Positions 22,240 through 36,611 of a stretch of 64,000 bases of DNA are shown one piece after another. Position 1 is the stretch's first letter, and every line of letters begins with the position of its first letter. A program made the position numbers and the translations under genes. This stretch comes from Prochlorococcus sp. AG-347-K18 (lineage in GTDB: Bacteria > Cyanobacteriota > Cyanobacteriia > PCC-6307 > Cyanobiaceae). Under the pieces are notes generated by a model that saw nothing but the letters and a program-made list of their open reading frames with translations, was not told the origin of the DNA and searched no databases. The DNA is taken from NCBI GenBank assembly GCA_003281365.1, contig QCCF01000001.1, forward strand, positions 62,001 through 126,000, written 5' to 3'.

Positions 22240-23631
22240 ATGAAAATTTCTGATAAATTTCATTTAGAAGACATTTATAAATTAAAAAATACAGTTCTTA
22301 CAGGTAAAACTGAAAATATAAAATGGCGGATCCAACATATCAATATAGTTTCTAAACTTTTGGATGAAAATAAAAAAGAGATAATAAAATCACTTTTTGT
22401 TGATCTAGGTAAATCTGAAATTGAAGGGCTTTCAGAAATAATTTTGGTAAAAGAAGAAATTTCCCTTATAAAAAAGAGACTCAATTCATGGATGCGTCCG
22501 AAAAAAATTAATACACCTTTCTATCTATTTCCATCATCCTCTAAAGTAATTTATGAACCTCTTGGGTGTGTCTTAATTCTGGGTCCATATAATTATCCAT
22601 TACTGTACGTTTTAAAGCCTTTGGTAAACATTTTCTCGGCAGGAAATACTGCCGTTATTAAACCGTCTGAGAAATGCCCTTGTACCTCAAAACTTATTAA
22701 AAAGCTCACTTCCAAATATTTCCAAAAAGATGTCCTCCTTACAGTAGAAGGTAATTATAAACAATCCATAAAATTAATTGAAAAGAATTTTGACCATATA
22801 TTTTTTACAGGAAGTACCGAGACTGGGAAGTCTATTATGAAATTGGCTTCAAAAAACTTAACTCCACTAACTCTTGAATTAAGCGGAACAAATCCTGTAA
22901 TTATTTTTAAAAATGCAAATTTAGAAGTTGCTGCGAAAAGAATTGTTTGGGGCAAATTTTTTAATTCTGGTCAATCCTGCATGGCTCCAAATCATATCTT
23001 TATAGATAAAGAAATTGAAAATAAATTCATAGAAAAATTAAAGAAATATATAGTAAGTTTTTATGGAGAAGATCCAATTATTTCCACAAATTTATCTAAA
23101 TTAGAAAAAAAGCAATTTTTATCTACTATAGAAATACTCCAACGATATAAAAAAGAAAAAAGAATTTTACATGGGGGAGCTTTTAGTAAGAATAAGTCAA
23201 AGATAGCTCCTACAATTCTGAAAATTAAACTAAATGAAACAGATATTTTGCAAAAAGAACTATTCAGCTCACTTCTTCCAATAATTGGAATTAATGATAA
23301 AGAATCAGCTTTAAAACAGATTAATAAAACATCAAAACCATTAGCTATCTACTTATTTGGGGGCAATAAAAAAATCCATAATCACATTTCAAAAGTAACC
23401 AGTTCAGGAACTGTTTGCATCAATGATGTTATGTTACCTGTCCTTATTCCAAATTTACCTTTTGGAGGTGTTGGGCAGAGTGGTATCGGTAAATTTCATG
23501 GTGAGGAAGGTTTTCGAAATTTTTCCAATCAAAAATCTATTACTATCAAAGGTTTTTTATTTGATTTAAATTTGCGGTATCCTCCTTATGAAAGAGTAAA
23601 AAAATTTTTAAAGCTTATTTTTAAGATTTGA
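22240..23631 (+). CDS. Aldehyde dehydrogenase, class 3-like
   Basis: This NAD(P)-dependent enzyme oxidises aldehydes to acids. At 463 residues it has the short form typical of ALDH3 and cyanobacterial fatty-aldehyde dehydrogenases. The cofactor loop FFTGSTETGKSIM, the general base Glu213 (LTLELSGTNP) and the nucleophile Cys247 (FNSGQSCMAP) are present with the right spacing. The C-terminus is hydrophobic and basic and could sit at a membrane, consistent with lipid-derived aldehydes. It is a single plus-strand gene followed by the LysM gene. Confidence 0.9.
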   Translation: MKISDKFHLEDIYKLKNTVLTGKTENIKWRIQHINIVSKLLDENKKEIIKSLFVDLGKSEIEGLSEIILVKEEISLIKKRLNSWMRPKKINTPFYLFPSSSKVIYEPLGCVLILGPYNYPLLYVLKPLVNIFSAGNTAVIKPSEKCPCTSKLIKKLTSKYFQKDVLLTVEGNYKQSIKLIEKNFDHIFFTGSTETGKSIMKLASKNLTPLTLELSGTNPVIIFKNANLEVAAKRIVWGKFFNSGQSCMAPNHIFIDKEIENKFIEKLKKYIVSFYGEDPIISTNLSKLEKKQFLSTIEILQRYKKEKRILHGGAFSKNKSKIAPTILKIKLNETDILQKELFSSLLPIIGINDKESALKQINKTSKPLAIYLFGGNKKIHNHISKVTSSGTVCINDVMLPVLIPNLPFGGVGQSGIGKFHGEEGFRNFSNQKSITIKGFLFDLNLRYPPYERVKKFLKLIFKI

Positions 23632-23703
23632 ATTACTTAAATTATTTTCAAAACCCTAGCGATTTTGAATTAAAAGCTTATCTTTAAAGAAACATTAAAG
23701 TTA

Positions 23704-24435
23704 ATGAAATTATTATTTTTAGTAATTGCAATCCTTATTAACTTTCATAATCATTCATCGATAAAGTCAGAAGAAAAGATTGATTCTGGAAACAATAAAA
23801 TTGAAAATATTGTTAAAAAAGAATCAATTAGTGTAGATAAAACTGAAATCAGAAAAATTCACATTGTACAACCTGGAGATACAATTTCAAGTATCTCAAA
23901 ACTCTATTCAATAAATAAAGATTTAATTATTAAATTAAATAAATTAACAGATAAAAATTATATATTTGTTGGCCAAAATCTTAGAATTAAGGAATCTACT
24001 GAAAATTATTCAAAAGAATTAGATTTAATAAATAATTATCATATTGTTCAAATAGGTGAAAATCTTACTGACATATCAAACAAATATAAGCTAAGTTTAG
24101 GATATTTGGTAGAGATTAATAATCTAAATAACCCAGATTCTATAGAAGTTGGGCAAAAGCTCTTCTTAACCAAAAATAAGAAAAATATTGAATCATCTGA
24201 GTTAGATAAACTAATTTATGGTCCAATAATTATTCAAGGTCTACCTAACGAAATAATTAAAGGTAGAAAAGTTTTAAATGTTCTAAATCAAGAAAATAAA
24301 AAACTTATTCTTTCAATAAATTGCGATACAAATGAATTAGATGTAAGAGTTCCTGGAAGAAAATGGAGAGGACCTGAGCCTGCCAAAGAAGAATTTGAAA
24401 AAAATTTAATAAATGATTTTTGTCAAAACTTTTAA
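23704..24435 (+). CDS. Exported LysM-repeat protein
   Basis: The chain (243 residues) starts with a hydrophobic signal peptide (MKLLFLVIAILINF). Two LysM domains follow, at about residues 53-95 (HIVQPGDTISSISKLY) and 113-156 (HIVQIGENLTDISNKY). LysM binds peptidoglycan. No peptidase or amidase domain follows; the last 80 residues have a Cys pair and a WRGPEPAKEEF segment of unknown role. It probably acts as a cell-wall anchor or structural protein. It precedes psaE by 71 bp on the same strand. Confidence 0.85.
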   Translation: MKLLFLVIAILINFHNHSSIKSEEKIDSGNNKIENIVKKESISVDKTEIRKIHIVQPGDTISSISKLYSINKDLIIKLNKLTDKNYIFVGQNLRIKESTENYSKELDLINNYHIVQIGENLTDISNKYKLSLGYLVEINNLNNPDSIEVGQKLFLTKNKKNIESSELDKLIYGPIIIQGLPNEIIKGRKVLNVLNQENKKLILSINCDTNELDVRVPGRKWRGPEPAKEEFEKNLINDFCQNF

Positions 24436-24506
24436 TTAATATGTGTGAATAATTTCTCTAAGAATATTAATAATGAGTTATTGTTTAAAAAGTTAACTTA
24501 TCATTA

Positions 24507-24716
24507 ATGGCAATTTCAAGAGGAGATCTCGTGAGAGTAAAAAGACCTGAATCATACTGGTACAATGAAATAGGTAAAGTTGCCTCAGTTGATACCTCGG
24601 GTATTAAATATAACTGTGTAGTTAGATTCGATAAAGTAAATTACGCTGGGATAAGCGGAACTGATGGTGGAGCAAATACAAATAATTTTGCTGAAAGTGA
24701 ATTAGAGAAAGCTTAA
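24507..24716 (+). CDS. psaE: Photosystem I subunit IV (PsaE)
   Basis: PsaE is a stromal SH3-like subunit that helps ferredoxin and flavodoxin docking and cyclic electron flow at photosystem I. The sequence is diagnostic: [20 protein letters not shown], then the [16 protein letters not shown] strand region and [17 protein letters not shown]. At 69 residues it is full length. The mutM start lies 4 bp after the stop, so the two are likely to be transcribed together. Confidence 0.97.
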   Translation: MAISRGDLVRVKRPESYWYNEIGKVASVDTSGIKYNCVVRFDKVNYAGISGTDGGANTNNFAESELEKA

Positions 24717-24720
24717 ATAA

Positions 24721-25602
24721 TTGCCTGAGTTACCTGAAGTTGAAACTGTTCGCAAAGGTTTAGAGCAAAAACTTAATAATTTTATTATTAACAAGGTTGA
24801 GGTATGTAGGGATTCAACTGTTGCTTTCCCCACTAACAAGGAAGAATTTATTAAAGGACTTCAAAATTCACTTATATACAAATGGGATAGAAGAGGAAAA
24901 TATTTAATCGCAGAATTAAAAAAATTAGAGAATAAAAATATTCAATTTCCCCAAGAAAAATTCTCAATAAATAATGGATTTCTTGTAGTACATTTAAGAA
25001 TGACTGGATATTTCAAATTTATCAATAATCTTACTCAGCCTTGTAAACATACAAGAATAAGAGTTTTCGATAAGAATAATAAAGAGCTGAGATACATTGA
25101 TGTAAGGAGTTTTGGTCAAATGTGGTGGATCAAAGATGGTTTATCGCCTTACAAAATAATCAAAGGATTAGGTTCACTTGGACCAGAACCATTTTCTAAG
25201 GAATTTAATACAAACTATCTTAAGAAAGTTATTGCCAAAAGAACAAAATCTATAAAAGCTATTTTATTAGATCAAACAATAGTGGCAGGTATAGGTAATA
25301 TTTATGCTGATGAAAGTTTATATTCCGCTGGCATCTCACCTTTTAGGGAAGCACAAACAATAAAGAAGAATGAGTTAATCAGGCTCAAAGAATCAATTGT
25401 AACTGTGCTAAAAAAAAGTATCGGTTCTGGTGGGACAACATTTAGTGACTTTAGAGACTTGGAAGGAGAGAATGGGAATTTTGGTTTACAGACAAATGTC
25501 TATAGAAGAACTGGAAAAGAATGCCGCAAATGTGGAAATTTAATTGAAAGGCAAAAAATTACTGGAAGAAGTACCCATTGGTGTCCTAAGTGCCAAAAAT
25601 AA
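24721..25602 (+). CDS. mutM: Formamidopyrimidine-DNA glycosylase (Fpg/MutM)
   Basis: MutM removes 8-oxoguanine and other oxidised purines and nicks the site by beta/delta elimination. The start is TTG, fixed by the need for Pro immediately after the initiator: PELPEVETV gives the catalytic Pro1 (after Met removal) and Glu2. The H2TH region ([15 protein letters not shown]) and a C-terminal zinc finger with Cys268, Cys271, Cys288 and Cys291 are intact. It is tied to psaE by a 4-bp gap, coupling oxidative DNA repair to photosystem expression. Confidence 0.96.
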   Translation: MPELPEVETVRKGLEQKLNNFIINKVEVCRDSTVAFPTNKEEFIKGLQNSLIYKWDRRGKYLIAELKKLENKNIQFPQEKFSINNGFLVVHLRMTGYFKFINNLTQPCKHTRIRVFDKNNKELRYIDVRSFGQMWWIKDGLSPYKIIKGLGSLGPEPFSKEFNTNYLKKVIAKRTKSIKAILLDQTIVAGIGNIYADESLYSAGISPFREAQTIKKNELIRLKESIVTVLKKSIGSGGTTFSDFRDLEGENGNFGLQTNVYRRTGKECRKCGNLIERQKITGRSTHWCPKCQK

Positions 25603-25632
25603 AAAGGGCTTACTAAAAAAGTAAACCCTTTC
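25603..25632. terminator. Terminator between mutM and the rRNA operon
   Basis: AAAGGG-C-TTAC, a loop of A, and GTAA-A-CCCTTT form a bulged stem directly after the mutM stop codon. Converging transcripts of psaE-mutM and of the rRNA operon both meet here, and it probably serves both. Confidence 0.7.
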
Positions 25633-25642
25633 AAATATTTTT

Positions 25643-25760
25643 ACCTGGCATTGAGCTATTTTCTCAAGGGGCTACCCCCTAAATATTTTCGCCGCTGATG
25701 CGTTTCACAACCGAGTTCGAGATGGATCGGAGTGGTGCCACATCGCCATGAACACCAGGA
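25643..25760 (-). rRNA. rrf: 5S ribosomal RNA
   Basis: On the minus strand the sequence begins TCCTGGTGTTCATGGCG and ends with the complementary CAATGCCAGG. In between are the conserved CCACTCCGATCC and CGAACTCGG segments. Length is about 118 bases. It is the last gene of the rRNA operon, followed by the terminator hairpin. Confidence 0.95.
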
Positions 25761-25825
25761 TAGTGTGAACCTTGAGAACTGCATAGAAAATTATATAGAT
25801 TAAAAACAATAAATTAAGTTTATTT

Positions 25826-28702
<2,877 letters not shown>

Positions 28703-28959
28703 AACTTCAAAAATTGAAGCATCAGCTTAATAGAATTGTTATTAATGCATTCGCACAAATAATAAATCTGCATCATTAAAGATGCTAATTGTCTTTAAAA
28801 ATAATCTATGCAGTTGTCAAGGTTCTCTGAAAACATTGAAATCAATTCAATGAGTCCAGCATCTTAATTAAAAATAATTAGGAAGCTAGATTCGTTCAGA
28901 ATTTGATCACAACTCAAAACATTTCCCCTCTGTAAAGATATGGAAGAGGTGGTAATCAG
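28703..28959 (-). other. 23S leader part of the internal transcribed spacer
   Basis: No gene is seen here. The AT-rich spacer holds a CATTGAA-ATCAA-TTCAATG hairpin and probably processing stems for 23S. It belongs to the rRNA precursor. Confidence 0.6.
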
Positions 28960-29032
28960 TGGAGGTAAGCGGACTCGAACCGCTGACATCCTGCTTGCAA
29001 AGCAGGCGCTCTACCAACTGAGCTATACCCCC
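28960..29032 (-). tRNA. tRNA-Ala (TGC)
   Basis: The minus-strand cloverleaf begins GGGGGTATAGCTCAGTTGG, has the anticodon loop CTTTGCAAG and the T-loop GGTTCGAGTCC, and ends with the paired TACCTCCA. Length is 73 bases, with no encoded CCA. It lies in the 16S-23S spacer as is usual. Confidence 0.97.
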
Positions 29033-29044
29033 AACATAGAGATA

Positions 29045-29118
<74 letters not shown>

Positions 29119-29242
29119 AGGGAAAGTAATGGGTGTGACCTAGAAAAAACTTAGGAAATAAAATCCTTAATAAATTAAGAATGTGAGATACCGATCGACC
29201 TAAGGTGACAAAATTAATATTTAACATTTTGTTGTCTCCCTG

Positions 29243-30727
<1,485 letters not shown>

Positions 30728-31338
30728 GTTCAAATCCTTTTGTAGATAAATCTACTCAAAATGAATTGCATCCTCCAAATAAAAATAAGATTGACTTAAT
30801 TTATTTAGGTTCAGCCTCCTTAAATAATTAAGGATTACTTTGAGTGCACATTAAAAATATTTCTAAAGTGACTTTCCAAGATCTCAGATCCGTTGGTTTT
30901 CAAAAAACTAAAGTTAGCAATTGAAAACAATTTATATATTCTTGACGGGACCTCACACCTTTATTGCAAATACATCTCAGCTTTAGCAAATTTAAGTTTG
31001 GTAAAGTTTTGACGCAATAAAAGCATCAGTTCCTAAGTTTTTAAATTTTCTAGGTGCAGAGTTAAACAACAAGTGAATAACTCACTTCGAAGGGGGAAAC
31101 CCTTCTTCTGGCTGAAAAAATGATCGAAATCAAATATTCAAATGATTCATTTATTTACCAAAAAGTTAATTAATGGTAATTGCTTGAATAATGCAAAAAA
31201 ATATATTTTTGCCCAGAAGAAAATACTAAACCATCTCACTGTAAATTTGCAACCTTTTATACAAAAAATTTTCATTAATTTTTTTTTTGTTCAAAGTCTC
31301 CTTAAACAACTAGGCTTGAATAAAAGGATATAAATGTA
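30728..31338. other. Gene-poor region upstream of the rRNA operon
   Basis: No convincing protein gene is seen in these 611 bp. It must hold the rRNA promoter and leader on the minus strand and the promoter of the invertase gene on the plus strand; I could not settle -35/-10 boxes. A GAAGGG-GGAAA-CCCTTC hairpin lies at 31089-31104 and a CCTTAA-TTAT-TTAAGG hairpin at about 30818-30833. A plus-strand frame at 31142-31333 is low complexity and rejected. Confidence 0.5.
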
Positions 31339-32778
31339 ATGGCAGAAAGATTTAGTCAAAAAAATTTAAGAGTAAGACCAAGTTCAGATGAAGAAAAAAT
31401 TGTAACAAATGCAAAAAAACACTTCGAAAAGACCCTAGTTGAGATATCTGGCGAGTTGGTAGGAAGTGTTGCTGCGTTAGAACATCCAACAAAAAATAAA
31501 AAATTAAATTATGGAGAAATATTTTTAAGAGATAACGTTCCAGTAATGATTTACCTAATTACCCAAAAACGTTACGAAATTGTCAAAAAATTTCTAAGTG
31601 TATGTTTGGAGTTACAGAGCACCAGTTACCAAACACGTGGAGTATTTCCCACTAGTTTTGTTGAAGAAAATGGAAAACTAATTGGAGACTATGGTCAAAG
31701 ATCAATTGGGAGGATAACTTCAGCTGATGCAAGCCTATGGTGGCCCATTTTATGTTGGTATTACGTCAATAAAAGTGGTGATTATGCCTTCGGAAAAAGT
31801 CAAGGCGTTCAAAGAGGCATTCAACTTTTACTAGACCTAGTTTTACATCCAACATTTGAGGGCACTCCTGTACTTTTTGTTCCAGATTGCGCATTTATGA
31901 TTGATAGACCTATGGATGTGTGGGGAGCGCCTCTAGAAGTTGAAGTTTTACTTCATGGATGTTTAAAAAGTTGCATAAACTTGATGGAACTAAGTAGAGC
32001 AGATCACGTAAGTAGATTGTTAGATCAAAGATTAGTTCTTACAAATCAATGGGTTAAGGATCTAGGAAGTTTTCTTTTAAAACATTATTGGGTTACCAGC
32101 AAAACAATGCAAATTCTAAGAAGAAGGCCAACTGAACAATATGGGGATGATCAACACTTCAATGAATTTAACGTTCAACCTCAAGTAGTTCCTTCATGGC
32201 TTCAAGATTGGTTAGAGAATAGAGGTGGTTACCTAATAGGAAATATTAGAACAGGAAGGCCTGACTTTCGATTTTACAGTTTGGGGAATTCTTTAGCATG
32301 CATGTTCGGAGTACTTCCCCCAGCAGAACAAAGAGCTTTATTTAGATTGGTTCTACATAACAGACAGCATTTGATGGCTCAAATGCCTATGAGAATTTGT
32401 CATCCTCATATGGATGTCGAAGAATGGCAGAATAAAACAGGCTCAGATCCAAAAAATTGGCCTTGGAGTTATCACAATGGAGGACACTGGCCAAGTTTAC
32501 TTTGGTTCTTTGGGGCAGCTGTTCTTTTACATCAACAAAATTATACTTCTGATGATGTGATTCTTATGGAAGAAATGAGATCATTAATAGAAGAATCATA
32601 TTGGTGTCAACTTAATCAATTGCCTAAGCAAGAATGGGCAGAATATTTCGATGGTCCTACAGGTACTTGGGTCGGTCAACAATCAAGAACATATCAAACA
32701 TGGACGATAGTTGGTTTTTTGTTAATGAATCACTTCCTGAGAGAAAATGATAATGACCTCGATATGTTTAAAATTTAA
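31339..32778 (+). CDS. Alkaline/neutral invertase, GH100
   Basis: This cytoplasmic enzyme splits sucrose to glucose and fructose. At 479 residues it has the GH100 length. The (alpha/alpha)6 toroid motifs are clear: NYGEIFLRDNVPV near residue 55, TRGVFPTSF, RITSADASLWWPI, PDCAFMIDRPMDVWGAPLE, and WPWSYHNGGHWPSLLW towards the end. In marine picocyanobacteria sucrose is made as a minor compatible solute, so this enzyme probably recycles it. It is a single gene convergent with petD, 1 bp between stop codons. Confidence 0.92.
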   Translation: MAERFSQKNLRVRPSSDEEKIVTNAKKHFEKTLVEISGELVGSVAALEHPTKNKKLNYGEIFLRDNVPVMIYLITQKRYEIVKKFLSVCLELQSTSYQTRGVFPTSFVEENGKLIGDYGQRSIGRITSADASLWWPILCWYYVNKSGDYAFGKSQGVQRGIQLLLDLVLHPTFEGTPVLFVPDCAFMIDRPMDVWGAPLEVEVLLHGCLKSCINLMELSRADHVSRLLDQRLVLTNQWVKDLGSFLLKHYWVTSKTMQILRRRPTEQYGDDQHFNEFNVQPQVVPSWLQDWLENRGGYLIGNIRTGRPDFRFYSLGNSLACMFGVLPPAEQRALFRLVLHNRQHLMAQMPMRICHPHMDVEEWQNKTGSDPKNWPWSYHNGGHWPSLLWFFGAAVLLHQQNYTSDDVILMEEMRSLIEESYWCQLNQLPKQEWAEYFDGPTGTWVGQQSRTYQTWTIVGFLLMNHFLRENDNDLDMFKI

Positions 32779-32779
32779 T

Positions 32780-33262
32780 CTAAAACAAGCCTAAAGTTAA
32801 GGATTTATCAATAGGTAAACAAGCACCAATACCAAGATAAATTGTCAGAAAAGTTCCAAATAAGAAAACGGACATTGCTATTGGTCTTCTAAAGGGATTA
32901 GAGAATTTATTAACGTTTTCGATAAAGGGTAAAATCATTAATCCGAGTGGAATTAATGTTTGTAGTGCGATTCCCAACAGCTTATTAGGAACTACCCTAA
33001 GTATTTGAAAAACTGGATAAAGATACCATTCAGGGAGAATTTCCAAGGGAGTTGCAAATGGATTTGCTTTATCTCCTAACATTGCAGGATCAAGAACTGC
33101 CAATCCAACTACGCATGCAATGGTACCTAGAATAACAACTGGGAATATATATAGTAAATCATTTGGCCAAGCTGGTTCCCCATAATAATTGTGGCCCATA
33201 CCCTTAGCTAATTTTGCTCTTAGTTTAGGATCTGATAGATCCGGTTTTTTTAACGTAGACAT
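32780..33262 (-). CDS. petD: Cytochrome b6f subunit IV (PetD)
   Basis: PetD is the three-helix partner of cytochrome b6 and contributes the quinol-oxidation site with its PEWY motif, visible as [14 protein letters not shown]. The N-terminus [20 protein letters not shown] and full length of 160 residues are typical. It follows petB by 33 bp on the minus strand, forming the usual petBD operon for the thylakoid b6f complex. Its stop is next to the stop of the convergent invertase gene. Confidence 0.97.
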
Positions 33263-33295
33263 TAAGAACTCTAGTTGTAATTTAATTGTAATTGT

Positions 33296-33952
33296 TTATA
33301 AGGGACCTGAAATGCCCTGTTTACGAATCATTAAAAAATGCATCAACATAAAAACTGCTAATGACCATGGCAATACAAAAGTATGGAGGCTATAAAACCT
33401 TGTGAGGGTAGATTGTCCTACACTTTCTCCTCCCCTAAGTAGTTCAACCATAAAATCGCCAATTATAGGAATCGCAGCAGGCACGCCCGAAACAATCTTT
33501 ACAGCCCAATAACCAACTTGATCCCAAGGTAAAGAATAGCCAGTAACACCAAAAGCCACTGTTATAACAGCCATCACAACACCTGTAACCCAAGTTAATT
33601 CTCTAGGTCTTTTGAAACCACCCGTAAGATAAACCCTAAAAACATGAAGGATTAACATTAAGACCATCATAGATGCACTCCATCTATGAACGGATCTTAT
33701 TAACCATCCAAAACTTACATCAGTCATCAAATAACTGACTGAACTATAAGCTTGAGTAACTGTTGGCTTATAGTAAAAAGTCATTGCAAAACCTGTTGCA
33801 AATTGAATTAGGAAGCATACTAAAGTTATGCCTCCTAAACAATAGAAAATGTTGACATGGGGGGGGACGTACTTGGAAGTTACGTCGTCAGTTATGTCTT
33901 GGATTTCAAGCCTTTCTTGAAACCAGTCATAAACGGATGAAGAATTCGCCAT
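33296..33952 (-). CDS. petB: Cytochrome b6 (PetB)
   Basis: PetB is the haem-carrying four-helix core of the b6f complex. From the ATG at 33952 the protein starts [20 protein letters not shown] and has 218 residues. A longer frame upstream adds 21 hydrophobic residues that are not part of the family. The haem-ligand His residues ([25 protein letters not shown], and [12 protein letters not shown]) and the PWDQVGYW quinol-site segment are present. It leads the petB-petD operon and diverges from ctpA across 71 bp. Confidence 0.97.
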   Translation of the reverse strand: MANSSSVYDWFQERLEIQDITDDVTSKYVPPHVNIFYCLGGITLVCFLIQFATGFAMTFYYKPTVTQAYSSVSYLMTDVSFGWLIRSVHRWSASMMVLMLILHVFRVYLTGGFKRPRELTWVTGVVMAVITVAFGVTGYSLPWDQVGYWAVKIVSGVPAAIPIIGDFMVELLRGGESVGQSTLTRFYSLHTFVLPWSLAVFMLMHFLMIRKQGISGPL

Positions 33953-34023
33953 CCAAAAAAAAATTAGCTTTGATATAAAGAGCTTACTTAAAATTCTTAT
34001 ACTTGGTGTTAACACTTAACCCA

Positions 34024-35310
34024 ATGAATTCATCTTTTAACAAACTTTTAACATTCAAAACTTTGATCACTGGATTAATGATCATTATTTTTTCTATCAA
34101 TCTTTTAATGGTTGAAAGTGTTTATGCTCTCAGTGATAGCAAGCAATTAGTCTTGGACGCATGGTCCTTGGTTAATGAGGGTTTTTATGATCCTGAAAAG
34201 TTTGACGAAATACAATGGAAAAGAATTAGACAAAAAACATTGCAGAAACAAATTGAAACAAGTGAGGAAGCTTATTCTGCAATTGAAGATATGTTAAGAC
34301 CTCTAGATGATCCATATACACGGATTTTGCGCCCTAAAGATTATGAGCTCTTAAAATCAAGCAATTTTGGTAGTGAAATTAATGGCGTAGGGCTCCAATT
34401 AGGTGAAGATGATAATAATAAAATTATTGTTATCTCGACTATAGGAGGTTCACCAGCTGAAGAATTCGGAATTGTTAGCGGAGACTTCATAGAAAAAGTG
34501 AATGGAATTTCATCAGAGGAGTTAGGACTTGCGAATACAGCGTCAAAGTTAAGAGGTGAATCAGGAACCAAAGTTTTAGTTGAAATATCTAAAGAATCAG
34601 GAGAACTTAGAGAAATTGATCTAGAACGGAGATCAGTTGATCTCAGACCAGTCAGGACAAAAAGACTTAGAGACGATTCCCACACGATAGGGTACTTAAG
34701 AATCACACAATTTAGCGAAAGCGTCCCAAAAAAAGTTGAGGAAGCTCTTCAAGAGTTAAAAGAGAGAGAGGTTGAAGGATTAATATTAGATCTGAGAAAT
34801 AATTCAGGCGGATTAGTAAGCTCAGGAATAGCTGTTGCGGACTCATTATTGAGTGAGAGACCAGTAGTAGAAACAAAAAATAGAAATGGAATTAAAGATG
34901 CAATAATCTCTCAAAAAGAGACATCTTTTGATGGCCCAATGGTAACTTTAGTAAATAAAGGGACTGCGAGTGCAAGTGAAATACTTGCAGGTTCTTTACA
35001 AGACAATGATAGATCAATCCTAATGGGTGAAAAAACTTATGGAAAAGGTTTAATTCAATCTTTAAAAAGTTTGGGTGAAGATAGTGGAATAGCAATAACC
35101 GTAGCTAGTTATTTAACTCCTAAAGGTAATAATATTCAAGGTCAAGGTATCATCCCTGACAAGTCACTGGATCTTCCAGAAGCTACTGATTATGGAAGTG
35201 CTGATGATAAATGGGTGAGAAATGCAGAATTGTTTCTGGAATCACTTTTGGAGAATGAGGAGGTATCAAATCAAAATATTGAATTTAGCAATGAAGAAAT
35301 TAATAACTGA
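34024..35310 (+). CDS. ctpA: Carboxyl-terminal processing protease CtpA
   Basis: CtpA is a PDZ serine protease that trims the C-terminus of D1 in photosystem II assembly, in the thylakoid lumen. From the ATG at 34024 it has 428 residues, with a signal peptide ending near VESVYA. A PDZ domain follows, at about residues 105-190 (GVGLQLG, PAEEFGIVSGDFI). The Ser-Lys dyad is Ser316 (KGTASASEIL) and Lys341 (YGKGLIQS), 25 apart as in known enzymes. An upstream GTG or TTG start is possible. Whether it is the D1-specific paralogue cannot be proven from sequence. Confidence 0.92.
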   Translation: MNSSFNKLLTFKTLITGLMIIIFSINLLMVESVYALSDSKQLVLDAWSLVNEGFYDPEKFDEIQWKRIRQKTLQKQIETSEEAYSAIEDMLRPLDDPYTRILRPKDYELLKSSNFGSEINGVGLQLGEDDNNKIIVISTIGGSPAEEFGIVSGDFIEKVNGISSEELGLANTASKLRGESGTKVLVEISKESGELREIDLERRSVDLRPVRTKRLRDDSHTIGYLRITQFSESVPKKVEEALQELKEREVEGLILDLRNNSGGLVSSGIAVADSLLSERPVVETKNRNGIKDAIISQKETSFDGPMVTLVNKGTASASEILAGSLQDNDRSILMGEKTYGKGLIQSLKSLGEDSGIAITVASYLTPKGNNIQGQGIIPDKSLDLPEATDYGSADDKWVRNAELFLESLLENEEVSNQNIEFSNEEINN

Positions 35311-35344
35311 AGTAGCAAAAGATAAGTAAATAACCTTCAAAACT

Positions 35345-36601
35345 ATGAGTATCAAAAGAATTTTTCATGATCCAATTCACAAAGAAATAGTATTCGATGC
35401 AGGTAAGCCAGAAGAATTAATGATTATGGAATTAATCGATACAGTTGCTTTTCAGAGATTAAGAAGAATAAAGCAGTTAGGTGCAGCATCATTAGTTTTT
35501 CATGGCGCAGAATCAAGTAGATTTACCCATTCAATTGGAGTTTTTTGTATCGCAAGAAAAATTTATAAGAGATTAATTGAAAATAAATCTTCATTTTGTG
35601 AAAACAAACTTGTTCTCTATGGAGCTGCTCTTTTACATGATTTAGGACATGGACCTTTGAGCCATACAAGTGAATCAATTTTCGATCATAATCATGAACA
35701 ATGGTCTCAAAACTTAGTTGAAAATTATTCTCCAATTAATTCAATCCTCAAAAAATATGACAATGAATTACCCAGAAAAATTGGGGAATTATTCGAATCA
35801 AAACAACTATTTTCAAAACCTTTAAAAACATTAATTAGCAGTGAAATAGATTGCGATCGTCTAGATTATCTTTTGCGCGATAGTTACAACACAGGTACCA
35901 AATATGGGTTAGTAGATCTAGAAAGAATAATTTCAGCTCTTACTTTTTCCCCTGATGGGAATATTGCAATCAAACCAAAAGGAGTTATCGCTATTGAGCA
36001 TTTCTTAGTGCTTAGAAACTTAATGTATAAAACTATTTACAACCACAGAATAAATGAAATATCAACATGGATTCTGGAACAAATTGTGTCCACAATAAAA
36101 AATAATTTTAATAAGAAAATTTGGATTGATAGATCTCTTCATAAATGGATATTTTCTCATCAAAATCTAGATTTTGATGATTTCATAAAAAATGATGATA
36201 TAACCTTTTACTATCATTTGATTAGATGGAAAGATGAATCTTTCGAGCCGCTTTCTACATTATGTAAAATGTTTATTGATAGAGATTTATTAAAAGCATC
36301 AGATATAAGTTTTTTAGGAAGAATAGAAAGACTAGAAATCCTTTCATTAGCGAGAAAATTATGTAAAAAAAATAATTACGATTCAGAAATTTTTTGTGGA
36401 ATAAAGGAAAAAAATTCTAAAGGTTTTGAATCTAACAATGCACTAAAAATATGGGATGGTACTTTTCAAAACTCTTTAGAAAATAGTTCTGAATTAATAA
36501 AAACCTTAATGAAGTCCAAGGGAAGTGCCTATATTATCTACCCAAGCGTTATCAAAAATGAAATTAAAAATCAAATTTCATTATTAAAAAATAATTCCTA
36601 A
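35345..36601 (+). CDS. HD-superfamily phosphohydrolase
   Basis: This 418-residue protein resembles dGTPase-like HD phosphohydrolases. Metal-binding residues are seen as His in SRFTHSIGV, the HD pair in LLHDLGHGPLSHTSE, and the distant Asp in SEIDCDRLDYLLRDS. Such enzymes act on nucleotides; the substrate here is not known. The start follows ctpA by 34 bp, and minC follows by 10 bp, so it is likely to be transcribed with minCDE. Confidence 0.88.
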   Translation: MSIKRIFHDPIHKEIVFDAGKPEELMIMELIDTVAFQRLRRIKQLGAASLVFHGAESSRFTHSIGVFCIARKIYKRLIENKSSFCENKLVLYGAALLHDLGHGPLSHTSESIFDHNHEQWSQNLVENYSPINSILKKYDNELPRKIGELFESKQLFSKPLKTLISSEIDCDRLDYLLRDSYNTGTKYGLVDLERIISALTFSPDGNIAIKPKGVIAIEHFLVLRNLMYKTIYNHRINEISTWILEQIVSTIKNNFNKKIWIDRSLHKWIFSHQNLDFDDFIKNDDITFYYHLIRWKDESFEPLSTLCKMFIDRDLLKASDISFLGRIERLEILSLARKLCKKNNYDSEIFCGIKEKNSKGFESNNALKIWDGTFQNSLENSSELIKTLMKSKGSAYIIYPSVIKNEIKNQISLLKNNS

Positions 36602-36611
36602 ATTTAATTCA

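Noticed and set aside
30948-30960. ACCTCACACC, reminiscent of the Yfr1 sRNA core
   Set aside because: It lacks the full ACTCCTCACAC core and the flanking Yfr1 hairpins, and lies in the rRNA promoter region.
31142-31333. Plus-strand 63-codon frame upstream of the invertase
   Set aside because: Low-complexity Lys/Ile/Asn/Phe composition in an AT-rich promoter region, with no ribosome site and no recognisable fold.
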